A stretch of 64,000 nt of DNA from Saururus chinensis (lineage: Eukaryota > Streptophyta > Magnoliopsida > Piperales > Saururaceae): contig CP141149.1 of the NCBI GenBank assembly GCA_035235625.1, positions 27,459,753 through 27,523,752 on the forward strand, given 5' to 3'. This document shows, piece after piece, positions 1-12,200 of the stretch. Numbering within the stretch: the stretch's first letter is position 1; the number at the start of each line of letters is the position of its first letter. The translations under genes and the position numbers were made by a program. The notes under the pieces are model-generated. The model searched no databases, had not been told where the DNA came from, and was given only the letters and a program-made list of their open reading frames with translations.

Positions 1-1127
1 CCCCATAAAAAATATATAAAATAATTTTTACTTCACTTCAAATTTTCAAATAAATGGCATCTCTCACTAATTTTTTCACTTCATCCTCTTTTTGTTTTAG
101 TGTAGTCGCAATAGGTATGGCCGGATTAGCGGCATGACTTTGGGTAGGTTGTGGATAGCCTAAGAAGGATGAATCCTTTTAATATGGTTACCACTTGATA
201 AATATTAATAATAAATTAATAAGTAAATAAGGTATTTTAAAGCAGTAACTTTTGCAAAATGATTTATTAAGTTTATAACTTTTTATCAGAGCTTAAAAAT
301 GAGGAATATTGAGAAAATAAGTTTAATAAGCAAAATCCTCTGAAAATATAAGTAGAAGGCACACGACTCAAATAAGTGTTTGACAAAATACCCAAATTAG
401 GGCGTGATTATATATGCAAGCCTAATATGTTTTCCTCCTAAATGTGCTAAGAAAAAGATATGAGGAAGATGCAATGGATAAAAGACGAGAAATTTGATGA
501 TGGTTTGATTTAACTTTGACTTATGTCCACAAGGAGGATACCATTCTTCATCAATATTTACTATAATTACTCTTTAAATACAAGTACAAAATGGTAAAAA
601 AATATTATTATTAGAGTTTTTTTTGTATTACCTGGCCTAAGATACAAATATTACATATTCTGTGGTTTTGTAAAAAATATTCCATAGAACTTGAGTTTAC
701 ACGATATTTAAAAAAATTAGAACAAAATACCCTTACAACAAGGGTTAGGGTTTAAAATCATGTAACCAGTTGTGACGACGCATAAACAAAGAGGAGATTG
801 GAGCCCAGTGATGATTTGTGATTTTTGCCATGCAGTTTTCATCAACAACAAATTCTGATTTCTATTCGGTGATTGTCAACCTCCCTTACTTCATTGGCGA
901 TCATTCTTCTCTTATTTTTGTCCAAAATTTTCTAACCACGTAAACTATTTATCCCTTCAAAGGAGATCAAGATGACACTATAACTCCAATAAATGAATTT
1001 TGAGAAATTATATAGGGAGAAAAATGTTATATAAGAATGGAGAAAGATGTAGATGTCAATGAAGGACACAGTATAATAGGATCTTAGAGGTTTTCATCTC
1101 TGACTTGATGAAAAATTGCAACAATAA
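1..1127. other. AT-rich intergenic DNA, no gene seen
   Basis: No open frame of useful length, no RNA gene and no recognisable transposon ends were seen. The sequence is AT-rich with scattered homopolymer runs. It leads straight into the palindromic minisatellite. Confidence 0.6.
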
Positions 1128-2211
1128 CAAATATTGGTAAATATTGTGTTATCGATAACACGCTATGACGAATATCGTATTATAGTATATGCGATATATC
1201 GTATTATTATTAATAAGTATTGTTGGCATATCATGTTATCAATAACATGCTATGATAAATATCGTATTATCAATAACACGCTATGACGAATATCGTGTTA
1301 TCGGTAACACGCTATGTCAAATATTGTATTATCCATAACACATTATTTCAAATATTGTGTTATCGATAACACACTATGTGCAAATATCATGTTATTGATA
1401 ACACACTATATGCAAATATCGTGTTATTGATAATACGCTATAATAAATACCATGTTATTGATAACACGTTTTGGTGAATATCGTATATGCGATATAGAGG
1501 ATATCGTAACATATTGTATTATTAATAATACATATTGTTTGCATATCGTGTTATCGATAACACGCTAAGATGAATATCGTGTTATCGATAATATGCTATG
1601 ATGAATATCATGTTACAGTATATGCGATATAAAAGAAAATAAATAACACGTCTTGCTGGCATATCATGTTATCGATAACACGTTATGGCGAATATTATGT
1701 TATTGATAATACACTATAGCGAATATCATGTTATCGATAACACGCTTTGGCGAATATCGCATTATCGTATATGCGATATAGAGGATATTGTAGCATATTA
1801 TATTATCAATGACATGCATTGTTGGCATATCGTGTTATCGATAACACACTATGGCGAATATCGTGTTATCGATAACACACTATGACGAATATCGTATTAT
1901 CAATAACACACTTTGGTGAATATCATATTATCGTATATGTGATATAGAGGATATCGTAGCATATTGTATTATCAATAAAACACATTGTTAGCATATCGTG
2001 TTATCAATAACACGCATTGTTAACATATCGTGTTATCGATAATACACTATAGAGAATATCGTGTTATCAATAATATGCTATGACGAATATTGTGTTATCA
2101 TATATGCGATATAAATAATATCATATTATGGGTTGTCGGCTTAAAGAATACATATCGTATTATCAATAATATATTTTATTGATATATCATATTATCTTAT
2201 ATGCGATATGG
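1128..2211. repeat. Palindromic minisatellite, about 31-bp unit
   Basis: About 1.08 kb of diverged tandem units of roughly 31 bp. The core of each unit is the perfect 16-base palindrome GTGTTATCGATAACAC or a one- to three-base variant. The linker reads like CGCTATGACGAATATC. A second, different unit containing TATATGCGATAT interrupts the array near 1187, 1484, 1619, 1769, 1934, 2101 and 2199. This suggests a higher-order pattern with spacing often near 135-167 bp. Short open frames inside (for example 1685-1885) only translate the repeat. The palindromes could extrude hairpins; that is inference. Confidence 0.9.
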
Positions 2212-2877
2212 ATTAAATGTTAGACACGGGTCATGCAAATAGTGAGATCTTTGGTCTATTTAGTGGGAGTCATCCTCTTGTTGTCGCATTTTCGGAAATC
2301 TTGCAAGTCATGCAGAGTTGATGTACTCCACCTAATTTCCTTCCAATTTGTTGTACTCCCAAAAATTATTTCTTTTTGCCGCGTCTAATATCTATTTGCA
2401 GCAAGTCTCTAGAGTCCTTTAATATGTTATAAATGCAACCCAATTTTCCAGATTGTCAGAACAATCTGTTTGTTGTATTTCAAGAAGCACTAAAGTGACT
2501 TCTTTTGATCCCCCATTTTGAATTATAGTATTTTCATATTTTTTAATTAGGAACTAATTTTGGGATTTAAACCGGGAAGTGACTACGTTCTGGTCCGTTT
2601 TTTGGAACACAAGATTAAAAAAGAGAAATTTTCTACTTTTTATTAATTATCTTTAAGTAGGTATTTTATTTTTTATATACTTCTATGTTTTAATTTTGCT
2701 GATAAAAATTTAAGTATAAATTTTTTAATAACCTAAAGGTATATTTATCTTCGTATAAGATTAAATATTAAAATTTTTAAAAATATGAAAGATCTATATA
2801 TCCTAATATAGAAAAAACTATTATTGTCAATAAAGCTATCAACAGACAAGCTCTTTTGGAAAGATACATGTAGGTGC

Positions 2878-2920
2878 GCCACCTGCAATGACCATAACAT
2901 AAGCCCCTATTGCAGGTGGC
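2878..2920. repeat. Perfect 12-bp inverted repeat, 19-nt loop
   Basis: GCCACCTGCAAT at 2878-2889 is exactly matched by its reverse complement ATTGCAGGTGGC at 2909-2920. A stable stem-loop could form in DNA or RNA. No gene context explains it. It could be a remnant of terminal inverted repeats, but no matching target duplication was seen. Confidence 0.7.
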
Positions 2921-3180
2921 CACATTTCAAAATCTTCTTGATGCACGCTTCCTGATTCACTTGGTGGCAATTGACCCGGCTAATTGAGACAGCTTTTCAA
3001 ATCATCATGGAGGGGTCGTCGCTGATTAGGGATGCCGGTGGACTAGCATAGCTGTGCCCTACTACCTTTCATGTTAAACATTTTGGATTGAGACAATTTT
3101 CATGCTAATTTATATGATGTGTACGTGTTAATTGATGTGAAGTTTGGCTTTATTATTAGTCAATATGGAGCTATTTCATC

Positions 3181-3259
3181 GTGTCTTTTGAAAGTGAGCC
3201 TAATACAATGAGTGTTAGGCTTCCTTGTGTCCCTTGAAAATGAGCCTAATATAATGAGT
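3181..3259. repeat. Two-copy tandem repeat, 46-bp period
   Basis: Two imperfect copies begin with GTGTCTTTTGAAAG (3181) and GTGTCCCTTGAAAA (3227). Both continue through GAGCCTAATAYAATGAGT. This is a local duplication with no coding content. Confidence 0.7.
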
Positions 3260-4264
3260 CTCGCAGATGGAGCATGAAATACTGATGCAAAACATCTTGC
3301 ATGTTTAGAGTTTGGGTACTATTTTTTTTTTCATAGTTTGAAAGTTTTCTCTATTTGATTTAATTTTTTTACTTTGCATATATTTAGAAAATGTCTATAT
3401 TTTAAGTTGCACTTATTTAAATAGATAATGATATTCTTATGTCTTATTTCTTTATACTATAGGCCTTGCACCACTTATGATTGGTTAGGGAAAATTGATT
3501 GTTATTCTGTCAGCTAGGACCCTCTTATACCCTAACCTGAGAACTGATCGGGACTAGGGGTTCAAGACATAAAATTGGGGTGATAGATTTTCAAATAAAC
3601 TAACTAGGAGAGGCGACATCTGTGTGCAAGAGTCATAATGTTCATCTGCGCGCTACAAAGCTTTAACATTCAATTATACGTAGGTTAGAACAAACTAAAA
3701 TTTATAACTAATTTAGATCGGGCTAATGTTAACATGTCATTGGTTGCCTTCGTACATATTGTATAGCATTTTCGATGTTATTCTAATACAACCAGATTCA
3801 AACATAGTTTTGTCTAATGGCTAATAGATGTATTAGATAATACAAAATTATATACATCAAAATACATATATTTGAATATTTAATCGAAGTCAGACAAACA
3901 TTCATAAATTATTGGAGCCAAACAAAAGCTAACAAATCAGCAGAATCACGCATCTCGTTGTATCACATAATGGAGCAAAACGCATCAAAGCATATTGGAT
4001 CATATCATATTAGATCTCATCCGACCATATCAGATCAAATCGGAGCATATCATATCAAAACAAAACATATTAGAGCTTATTAGATTATATTAGGTCAAAA
4101 CATATCAAAACGCATCGGATTGGAGCATAACATATATCTTAATTAGCACATGCATTCATATAATTACTTATTAAATCGGAATATCATGAATGCTTACTCC
4201 CTTGAGGCTTTTGGAAGTAGCGGTGTTTGGAGTTGTTCTTTCCTTCAGGGCATTCTCCCCTTTA

Positions 4265-4575
4265 GAATCGGAGAAGGCAGGAAGAGCCTCCTCTTGCTCC
4301 GGGATGTTTCTCTTATTGTGCCCAAAGGCGAGGGACATACACTCTCCTTTATCGGGGCTTTTCTTACTCTTTACTCCTGAAGGTGATAGACATAACCTCC
4401 ATTTTCCCATAGATGCATTACTCTTTGCACGGTTGAAGGCGGCGGACATAATCTCCCATTTCTCGGAGTCTCATCTTACTTTCCACACCCATAAGTGGCT
4501 GACAAAACCTCCCCTTACTTGGGGTGCTTCTCTCTCTACGTGGCTTGTCGGTGAAGGACAAAGCCTCGTTTTACT
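4265..4575. repeat. LTR-internal minisatellite, about 57-bp unit (B1)
   Basis: Five to six diverged tandem units, each with a motif like CCGAAGGYGAYAGACAWAACCTCCCCTTA followed by a TTTCTCTCTTTAC-like spacer. The same array recurs at about 41010-41250 and 59440-59600 in the other B LTRs. That helps show the three sequences are one family. Overlapping open frames here in both directions (76-129 codons) are repeat translations. Confidence 0.75.
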
Positions 4576-5504
4576 CTAAATCACTTCTTTCTATTTCTGT
4601 AAGGTCCCTGATTTTCTCTACGATTTTTTTTTGTTTTTCCTGTGATTTTATTTGATCTATTTTAGCAGGAAAATATGACGCTTCGGCGTATTTGGTCATG
4701 ACCCGTATAGTCGGGTGTGAGTCCAATCGTAGGCCATGGGCCTAGACGCGCATTTACAACGCGAAAAATCGTTAAAGAAGGTATTGCAGAGGATAAGGGA
4801 CTGCAGAAGAAAAAAAAAAGAGAACGGAAAGATTGGGTTCGGCCCAATCCAGAAAAATTTTGGAACAGTGTTCCCCCCCTCTCCGGCTTCTCTCTGTCCC
4901 AGCCGCCGCCGGTCGCCGGTGGACTGCAGGGCCACCGCCACCGGCTCCGCCCTGGCCGTGCAATGGCAAGGGGGCCACCGTCCTGGCCCCACGACTGTGC
5001 CGCCCACCTCCCCGGTTAGCTCCCTCATCTATATGTTTTATGTCGTTCCGCCGCCACTGTGAGCCGGCAAGGGCCGAACGGCCGGCCATGGCTCTGCCTT
5101 GGGCCGGCCATGGCGGGAGGCCACCCCTCCCGGCCCAGTGGGCCTCCGCTCCACCGCCCCATCCCATTTTCGCCTCTGCCCTATTTTGTTCCGCCCCTTT
5201 GGTCACTAATTTCGCCGCTGCCGTTAGCCGGTGAGGGCCGACTAACCGCCCACAGCTCTGCCCCGGCCCGGTGACGATGATGGGCACCTCTCCCGGCCCC
5301 AGTGGCCCCTGCTCCGCCGCCCCACCCATTTTCCCCCTCTGCCCTGTTTCGCTGATGCACTGTTTTGGGTAAACTGTGGCCGCCGGCGGCCATCCATGGC
5401 CGACCGGACCTCCGTTCGGCCCTACCTGAATCCGGCGAAGGCGGTGGACCACCCCACTCAGCCTGGTTCTATCTCCTCCGTTGTTCTCTCCTCTACCAGT
5501 GCAA

Positions 5505-6915
5505 TGTTGTTACGTCTGAAACAAGACTATGAAGAAGTTAAATTCAGATTCATTTTACTTGCAAATTGTAGTAGACAAGGTCAATCCACAGGGAAAACCT
5601 TGTGCAACAAAGAAAATTATTACGAAAAAGTAGAGGAATGAAAAATTAAGAAAGAAAAAGTAGAAGAGTATTGAGGCAATAAGGAGTCAAGAAATCAAGA
5701 TGAGAAAACACTAAGGCATTAAGGATCATTGTAAATGTATCATGTTATCTCAGTTAGAATCGAATGAAAATTCTATCTAACTGGAAGATATGAACATTAC
5801 AATTGAAATGAAAGATAGAAAATATTTTGGATAGATGAAGGATAAAAATAATTATCTCTTAAAGATTTCTATGTATCCAAATCACAAAAGATCAAAAAGG
5901 AGAGTCTTCAAGCATCTTATATATCCAAATCACAAAGAAACAAGAATAAGAACAATATTAAATAAACATCACTTCAAATAAGAAATACTTGAAATAATTG
6001 ATGAAACATGAATAGAACTCCATTAGATTGTTACAAATCACCTCTAGCCTTAGCTTGAGAGTTTAGAAAGTTATTACAATAAAACTAAAACCAAAAATAC
6101 AAAAGAAGAAAAGAAAAATAGGAGAAGAGAGCTCCAAAGAGGAGGGAATAATCCATTTATCATGTCGACCCCTCTATTTATAGGAATAGAAGGGGTTGCT
6201 TCAAAGGAGAAAGTCAAATCATATCTCCATATTACATCTTGATTGATTGGTTGTTTTTTTGGCAATGATTAGATTCTAAATAAATTACATAAATTAATGA
6301 TTTATTTAGCAAATAAGTATCTTTGAATCTTCCTTTAGATATTCAATCAGCCTCATTGTCTTTCCTTATGTATATCAATCATAATCAATGAAAATATTCT
6401 CTATGTGTTGGCCTCAGGTTAGTTTACTATCTGTCCATTTGCATGCCAAATTCGACCCATAAATCTTTAGAATTTAGAATTTCTTCCTAAAATAACAAAT
6501 GTAGCCACAGAAGTCTTCTTTCCAATTCCACTAGAATCATATCAATCCCAATTATACAGAGAAATATATGGTTAAAATACTATGGTTGTATCAATCTGTC
6601 TGAATCACCTTCTTTCCTAATTTAATTCTCTTGATGCAAATCTCAAATCCAACAGGTCCACAAGGTTGTGCTCGACCATTCCATGCATGTTTAGACTATT
6701 AAGAGCTCATTCTTGACTTTTAAATAGCTTTGGGTAGTTGGGCTTCACTTCCTCTTCCAGTTGGATCCTGTTGAAGCCTGTTTAGACATGTAAACTCAAT
6801 TAAGGTCTAGCTAACCTATTCAAAACATAAATAGCACAAATAAGCAATGACTTAACACAAAATAGGATTGCAATTTGAAATTTGAAAACAATTTATTGAA
6901 CATTATTTCAGTGCA
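5505..6915 (+). mobile_element. Family E element (copy E1), probable solo LTR
   Basis: About 1.4 kb, starting TGTTGTTACGTC at 5505 and ending near ATTTCAGTGCA at 6915. It aligns end to end with 52063-53458 in the right-hand stack. Shared landmarks are GTAGACAAGGTCRATCCACAG near the start and a TATA-like CCCCTCTATTTATAG near 6170. GTGCAA precedes it (5499-5504) and also occurs at 6911-6916. The exact right end and target duplication are therefore ambiguous: this could be a duplicated target or the element's own terminus. It has no coding capacity. It sits within C+, whose sequence resumes at ATACACCC just after. Confidence 0.75.
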
Positions 6916-8654
6916 AATACACCCTTGAATTCTGGTCTCACCTACCATTTGTTGGCACAATCTTTGTCCCGGTCGCCCCTAGTGTGCCGCCGTGGATCGC
7001 GGATTTTGCCGCGTTGACTTTGACACCCCATTTGGCCGTGTGTAGTTCCGGCGCTTCCTAAACCCCCGGGACAACAACTCTCTCGGCTAGGAAAAGCTTT
7101 TGGGCCGCCAACTCTGCCACCAATGCCGCCACCGTCGTGTGCTCACCGTCAAAGGTCATGATTACGAGGTAGGGGAGCTTTGAACTCATAATTTCATGAT
7201 AGCATGCTTTGAATGATAGTAGCATGCTAGGATTGTAAGATTCCATGTGTTTGGATATTAAATCATGATCTATTTGTATGATGTAGGATAATGAATTATG
7301 CCACATTGAGATACATATGATATGTATGAGATGTATGTACGTTTTATGGATGTGGTATATGTGTGCGCTAGCGATGGCTAGCGAATATGTTAGTATGATA
7401 TGTATGTGTATTATGGATATGCTAGCGATGGCTAGCGATTTTGAGTAAGTTATGTGTGTGGACTATGTGTGGGGGCAGAGGTATGGGTGATGGACGATAA
7501 GAGGTGGCAAAGTGTTTGGTGAGGATTTGTATGTGTATGTGGATGTGGATGTGTAAGTGTGTGACATAAGACAACAGACGTAAGTTTGGCAGGCAAGGAG
7601 TGGAGCAGATTGGTTTGGTTCGGTTTGGAGCGTACGTCAGGGGTTCTGTATGTAAGTGGACTTAGGCTTGGAACCTTATGAGGGTTTATTAGACAGTAAG
7701 AGCGTACATAATTGTACGAGCATAACGTACAAATTATAAAGTGAAAAGTAAGTATAATAAGTGAGGAATTAAGTAAGAGGGTGATAATGGGGATATGCTA
7801 TGAGGAGCTCAGTTTGACGATGTAAATAAGATGTTTTGACCGTAAGGTAGATGGCAGAGACTGTATGATTAAGTAAGGATTTGTGTATGGTAAGTGATGT
7901 CGCGACTTGGTTGGGTAAGTGAAGTATGCTATCCTGACGAACTAGGGTTTCAATCGGGCTCAACTTCAATTTGATCAGTCGAGGGCTGTGAGGTTGTACT
8001 GCATAATATACTTAATTCAAACTTGAATTATGAGAAAGCTAATAATAGCATTGTCAGTTTGAGACCTGAGGGTTCGACGGATTAAGTTCCATGTTGAGCT
8101 AGCCGATAATGAGTCGGCTAAGCAATTCTCATGTCTTGCCATGGTGTTATCCTGCGGGATGTTGTCTATGTGCTGTACAGAACACCGAATGTCTGATGCT
8201 CTATTGAGAGCTATGCATGTTTCCGATTTGGTCTGTGTGCTGTATTAAGCCCAGACATTTGATGCTCTGTTGATAGCGTTGTATGACTCCTGCCCAAGAG
8301 TGGCATTGTATGGTTCTGCCTAAGAGGCACAATATGATTTCTACCCAAGAGTGGCATTGGCACTATAAGACCCATAATGGTGGGCAATTGTATGTCACTA
8401 TAAGACCCCTTATGTGTGGGCAATTGTATGACCCCTTATGTGTGGGTGTATGTTTGTGCGCTCAGGTAAGTAGTATTATGGATCTACTCTTACCTGTTTG
8501 ATCCTGTGCCCCATGAGCATTGGTGTACCTTACATTCGGAAAAGTCCATGGCGTTTAGTTACTCCCCGGAGGTTAAGGTGATGCCCCAGTGACATTCTTT
8601 TCCTTTTCGACATTGGAGCTTATTAGCTGTAATGAGCTTCAGTGGTCAATAGTA

Positions 8655-8935
8655 TGTATACGACTGTATGACTGAGTTTGTACGTTTTGAGTAAGCGTAT
8701 GATTGTGAGTATGAGCATGATTGTAAGAGTGAGTATGAGCACAACTGTAAGTTTGAATATGAGTACGATAGTAAGTGTAAGACTGTACGAGTAAGGTCGT
8801 ACGAGTAAGTGTAAGATTATACGAGTAAGGTCGTATGAGTAAGTGTAAGATTGTACGAGTAAGATCATACAAGTACGTGTAAGCTGTATGAGTATGCCTT
8901 TGATGGTACGAGTAAGTTGTAAGACCCTGATTAAG
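8655..8935. repeat. Tandem repeat in C+, GTACGAGTAAGGTC type
   Basis: Diverged tandem units built on GTACGAGTAAG and TAAGTGTAAGA, with a period near 32 bp. The same array in reverse complement lies at about 9880-10140 in C-. The repetitive Tyr/Thr/Leu-rich open frames in these stretches are by-products of the repeat. Confidence 0.7.
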
Positions 8936-9225
8936 GGTGTTTGTGTAAGTTTGGTTTAATGGTGTGTTATGCGTGCTTATTTGCATATGTATATGATTGT
9001 TTTATGTTGACTGCTTCATGTTTGGGTTGCATGACACATGTATTTATGAACTTATTGAGTTCTCTTTGGATTCCCCTACTGGGTATTTTCCAACTAAGTA
9101 TGAAAATACTCACCCTACTTCTTTTAGCCCCGTTGTTCGGGAGGCTTTTGCAGGTTGTGTTGGAGAGCTCTTTGAGATGGATGCTCGATTCTGCAGTGGA
9201 TCATTTCCCCTTTTGATTCAGGTTT

Positions 9226-12200
9226 TGTAACGCCCGAGATTTTTCATCCCTTTTTCGTAAAACTCAGAAATTTTTTTTTCTTTTATACGACAAATCAGAG
9301 TCAAACGACAAAATCGAAACCCGTATAAACAGTTTATAATTTTAAACATGATACGGTTAAACATCGTACCGTCAAATCAAATATCCTCAGGCGCTACTCG
9401 AAAACATACGTACGATTAAATCACCATGATCATGGATTTTTAAATACAAATAACTCCCAGGTGTCCCCGAGTACAAGTCCCATAAACAGTCTAATCTGAT
9501 CCAAATTAAAAGTCCAGAATACATACACTTAAATCTCATCAAATGCATCAGATCGTGGCACCAACTATACTTGAGTCGAGGGGGAAACAATCCACCGCAG
9601 AGACGAGCGTCCATCTCCAGGAGCTCTCCAACACAACCTGCAAAAGCCTCCCGAACAACGGGGCTAAAAGAAGTAGGGTGAGTATTTTCATACTCAGTAG
9701 GAAAATACCCAGTAGGGGAAATCCCAAACGGTGAACTCAATAAGTTCATAAAACATGCGTCATGCAACTCAACATGAGGCAAACAACGTATAACAAAATT
9801 ATGCACATAAGCATATAAGCATGCATAACACACCATCACATCAGACGTGCACAAACACCCTTAATCAGGGTCTTACAAACTTACTCGTACAATCAAAGGC
9901 ATACTCAAACCTTACGCATACTTGTACGACCTTACTCATACAATCTTACACTTACTCGTACGACCTTACTCGTACGGTCTTACACTTACTGTCAAACTCA
10001 TATTCAAACTCTTACAGTCTTGCTCATACTTACTCTCTTACAGTCGTGCATATTCTCAATCTTACAGTCATGCACATTCTCAATCTTACAGTCGTGCATA
10101 TACTCATCATCATACACTTACTCAAAACGTACAAACTCAGTCATACAGTCGTATACATACTATCGACCACTGAAGCTCATTACAGCTAATAAGCTCCAAT
10201 GTCGAAAAGGAAAAGAATGCCACTGGGGCATCACCTTAACCTCCGGGGAGTGACTAGACGCCATGGACTTTTCCGAAGGTAAGGTACACCAATGCTCATG
10301 GGGCACTGGATCAAACAGGTAAGAGTAGATCCATGATACTACTTACCTGAGCGCGCAAACATACACCCACACAAGGGGTCATACAATTGCCCACACATAA
10401 GGGGTCTTATAGTGCCATAGAATTGCCCACCATAATGGGTCTTATAGTGCCAATGCCACTCTTGGGCAGAAAACATACAGTGCCACTTGGGCAGAAACGT
10501 ACAGTGCCACTCTTGGGCGGAAACATACAACGCTCTCAACAGAGCATCAAACGTCTGGGCTTGTACAGCACACAGACCGAATTAAACATACTTCGCTCTC
10601 AATAGAGCATCAAACGTCTGGGCTTATATAGCACACAGACCAAATCAAACATACATCGCTCTCAACAGAGCATCAGACGTCCGGTGCTCTATATAGCACA
10701 CAGACAAAAATCCCGCAGGATAACCACCATGGCAAGACACAAGAAGTGCTCAGCCGATTCATTATCGGCTAGCTCAAACACGGAACTTAATCCGTCGAAC
10801 CCTCAGGTCTCAAACTCACAACGCTATTAATAACGTTCTCATAATTCAAGTTTGAATTAAGTATATTATGCAGTACAATTATGCCACACAACCTCTCAGT
10901 CCACGACTGATCAAACTGAAGCTGAGCCCGATCCAAACCCTAGTTCGTCGGGGCAACAAACTTCACTTACCCGTCCAAGCCACAACATAGCTCACCGTAC
11001 ACAAATCCTTACGTACGCATACATCCTCGGACATCCACCTCACGGTCAAAATATCTTACTCACATCGTCAAACTGAGCTCCTCTCAGCAGATCCCCGTTA
11101 TCATCTCTTACTTAATTCCTCACTTATTATACTTACTTTTCACTTCATAATATGTACGTTATGCTTGTACAATTATGCATGCTCTTACTGTCTAATAAAC
11201 CCTCATAAGGCTCCAAGCCTAAGTCTTCTTACTTACCGAACCCCTGACGTACGCTCCAAACCAAGCTGACCCATCTCAAATCCTCCCTCCTCAAACTTAC
11301 TTTCTCTGTCTTCCGTCATACACTTACACGTCCAAATCCACATCCAACTTCATACCAAACCCTTACCAATCTTACAGTCCATCGCTCATACCTTTGCCCA
11401 CACAGTCCACATACGTAACTTACTCGACATCACTAGCCATCACTAGCGTGTCCATCACCCACATATGTAGCACACTAACATATTCGCTAGCCATCACTAG
11501 CGCATACAACATACATCATACACATACATCACCATACTTACAACTCACATACATACATACATGCATCTCAATGTGGCATAATTCACTTTCTTACATCATG
11601 CATACATGCCATGATTTAATATCCAAAACATGGAATCATGCAAGCCTAGCATGCTGCTACTCATTCAAAGCATGTTGTCATGAAATTACGAGTTCAAAGC
11701 TCCCCTACCTCGTACTCATGACGTTTGATGGCGAGCACACGACGGTGGCGACGTCGGTGGCGGAGTTGGCGGTCAACACCATTGCCTAGCTGAGAGAGCT
11801 GCTGTCCCGAGGTTTAGGAAGCGCCGGAACTACACACGGCCAAATGGGATGTCAACATCAACGCGATAAAATCTGTGATCCACGGCTGCACACTAGGGGC
11901 GGCCGGGAGAAAGGTCGTGCCAACGAGTGGCAGGTGCGACCGAAAGGCAGGGTGTACTCACTAAAATTCGACCGGCGATTGAAAAATACACAACCGGTCA
12001 CAAGACGTCGAAATCGGCCATGGACAGCACCCAACGGCGTCGATTTCACGTTCACCAGGGCCCACATAAGGGCGGAGGGTGTGGGTGACACTCAAGGATG
12101 GAGGAGACTGATGGAGGACTCCAATGTCAACTCCAAAAGATGGCAGAGCCATCAGACGGTCGGGCGGTGCCAAAGCGGCAACACTACCCTAACCCACACA

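Larger units (their letters stand above)
2212..3519. other. Intergenic DNA with two small repeats, no gene
   Basis: No coding sequence or RNA gene is recognisable. The stretch contains a perfect inverted repeat (2878-2920) and a two-copy 46-bp tandem repeat (3181-3259). Otherwise it is AT-rich single-copy-looking sequence. Confidence 0.5.

Noticed and set aside
1128-2211. CRISPR-like array of palindromic repeats
   Set aside because: There are no unique spacers, the units are contiguous and diverged, and the surrounding DNA is plant nuclear. It is a minisatellite.
4772-5452. 226-codon open frame on the - strand and overlapping frames
   Set aside because: Same GC-rich LTR block in C+. Several frames on both strands are open at once, as expected from composition.
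8639-8986. Tyr/Thr/Leu-rich repetitive frames, also at 9821-10189
   Set aside because: They translate the GTACGAGTAAG-type tandem repeat of the C LTRs.
9387-9854. 155-codon minus-strand frame resembling the + frame at 8941-9216
   Set aside because: The similarity is real but comes from the two inverted C LTR copies. The frame crosses the LTR end region and has no known motif.
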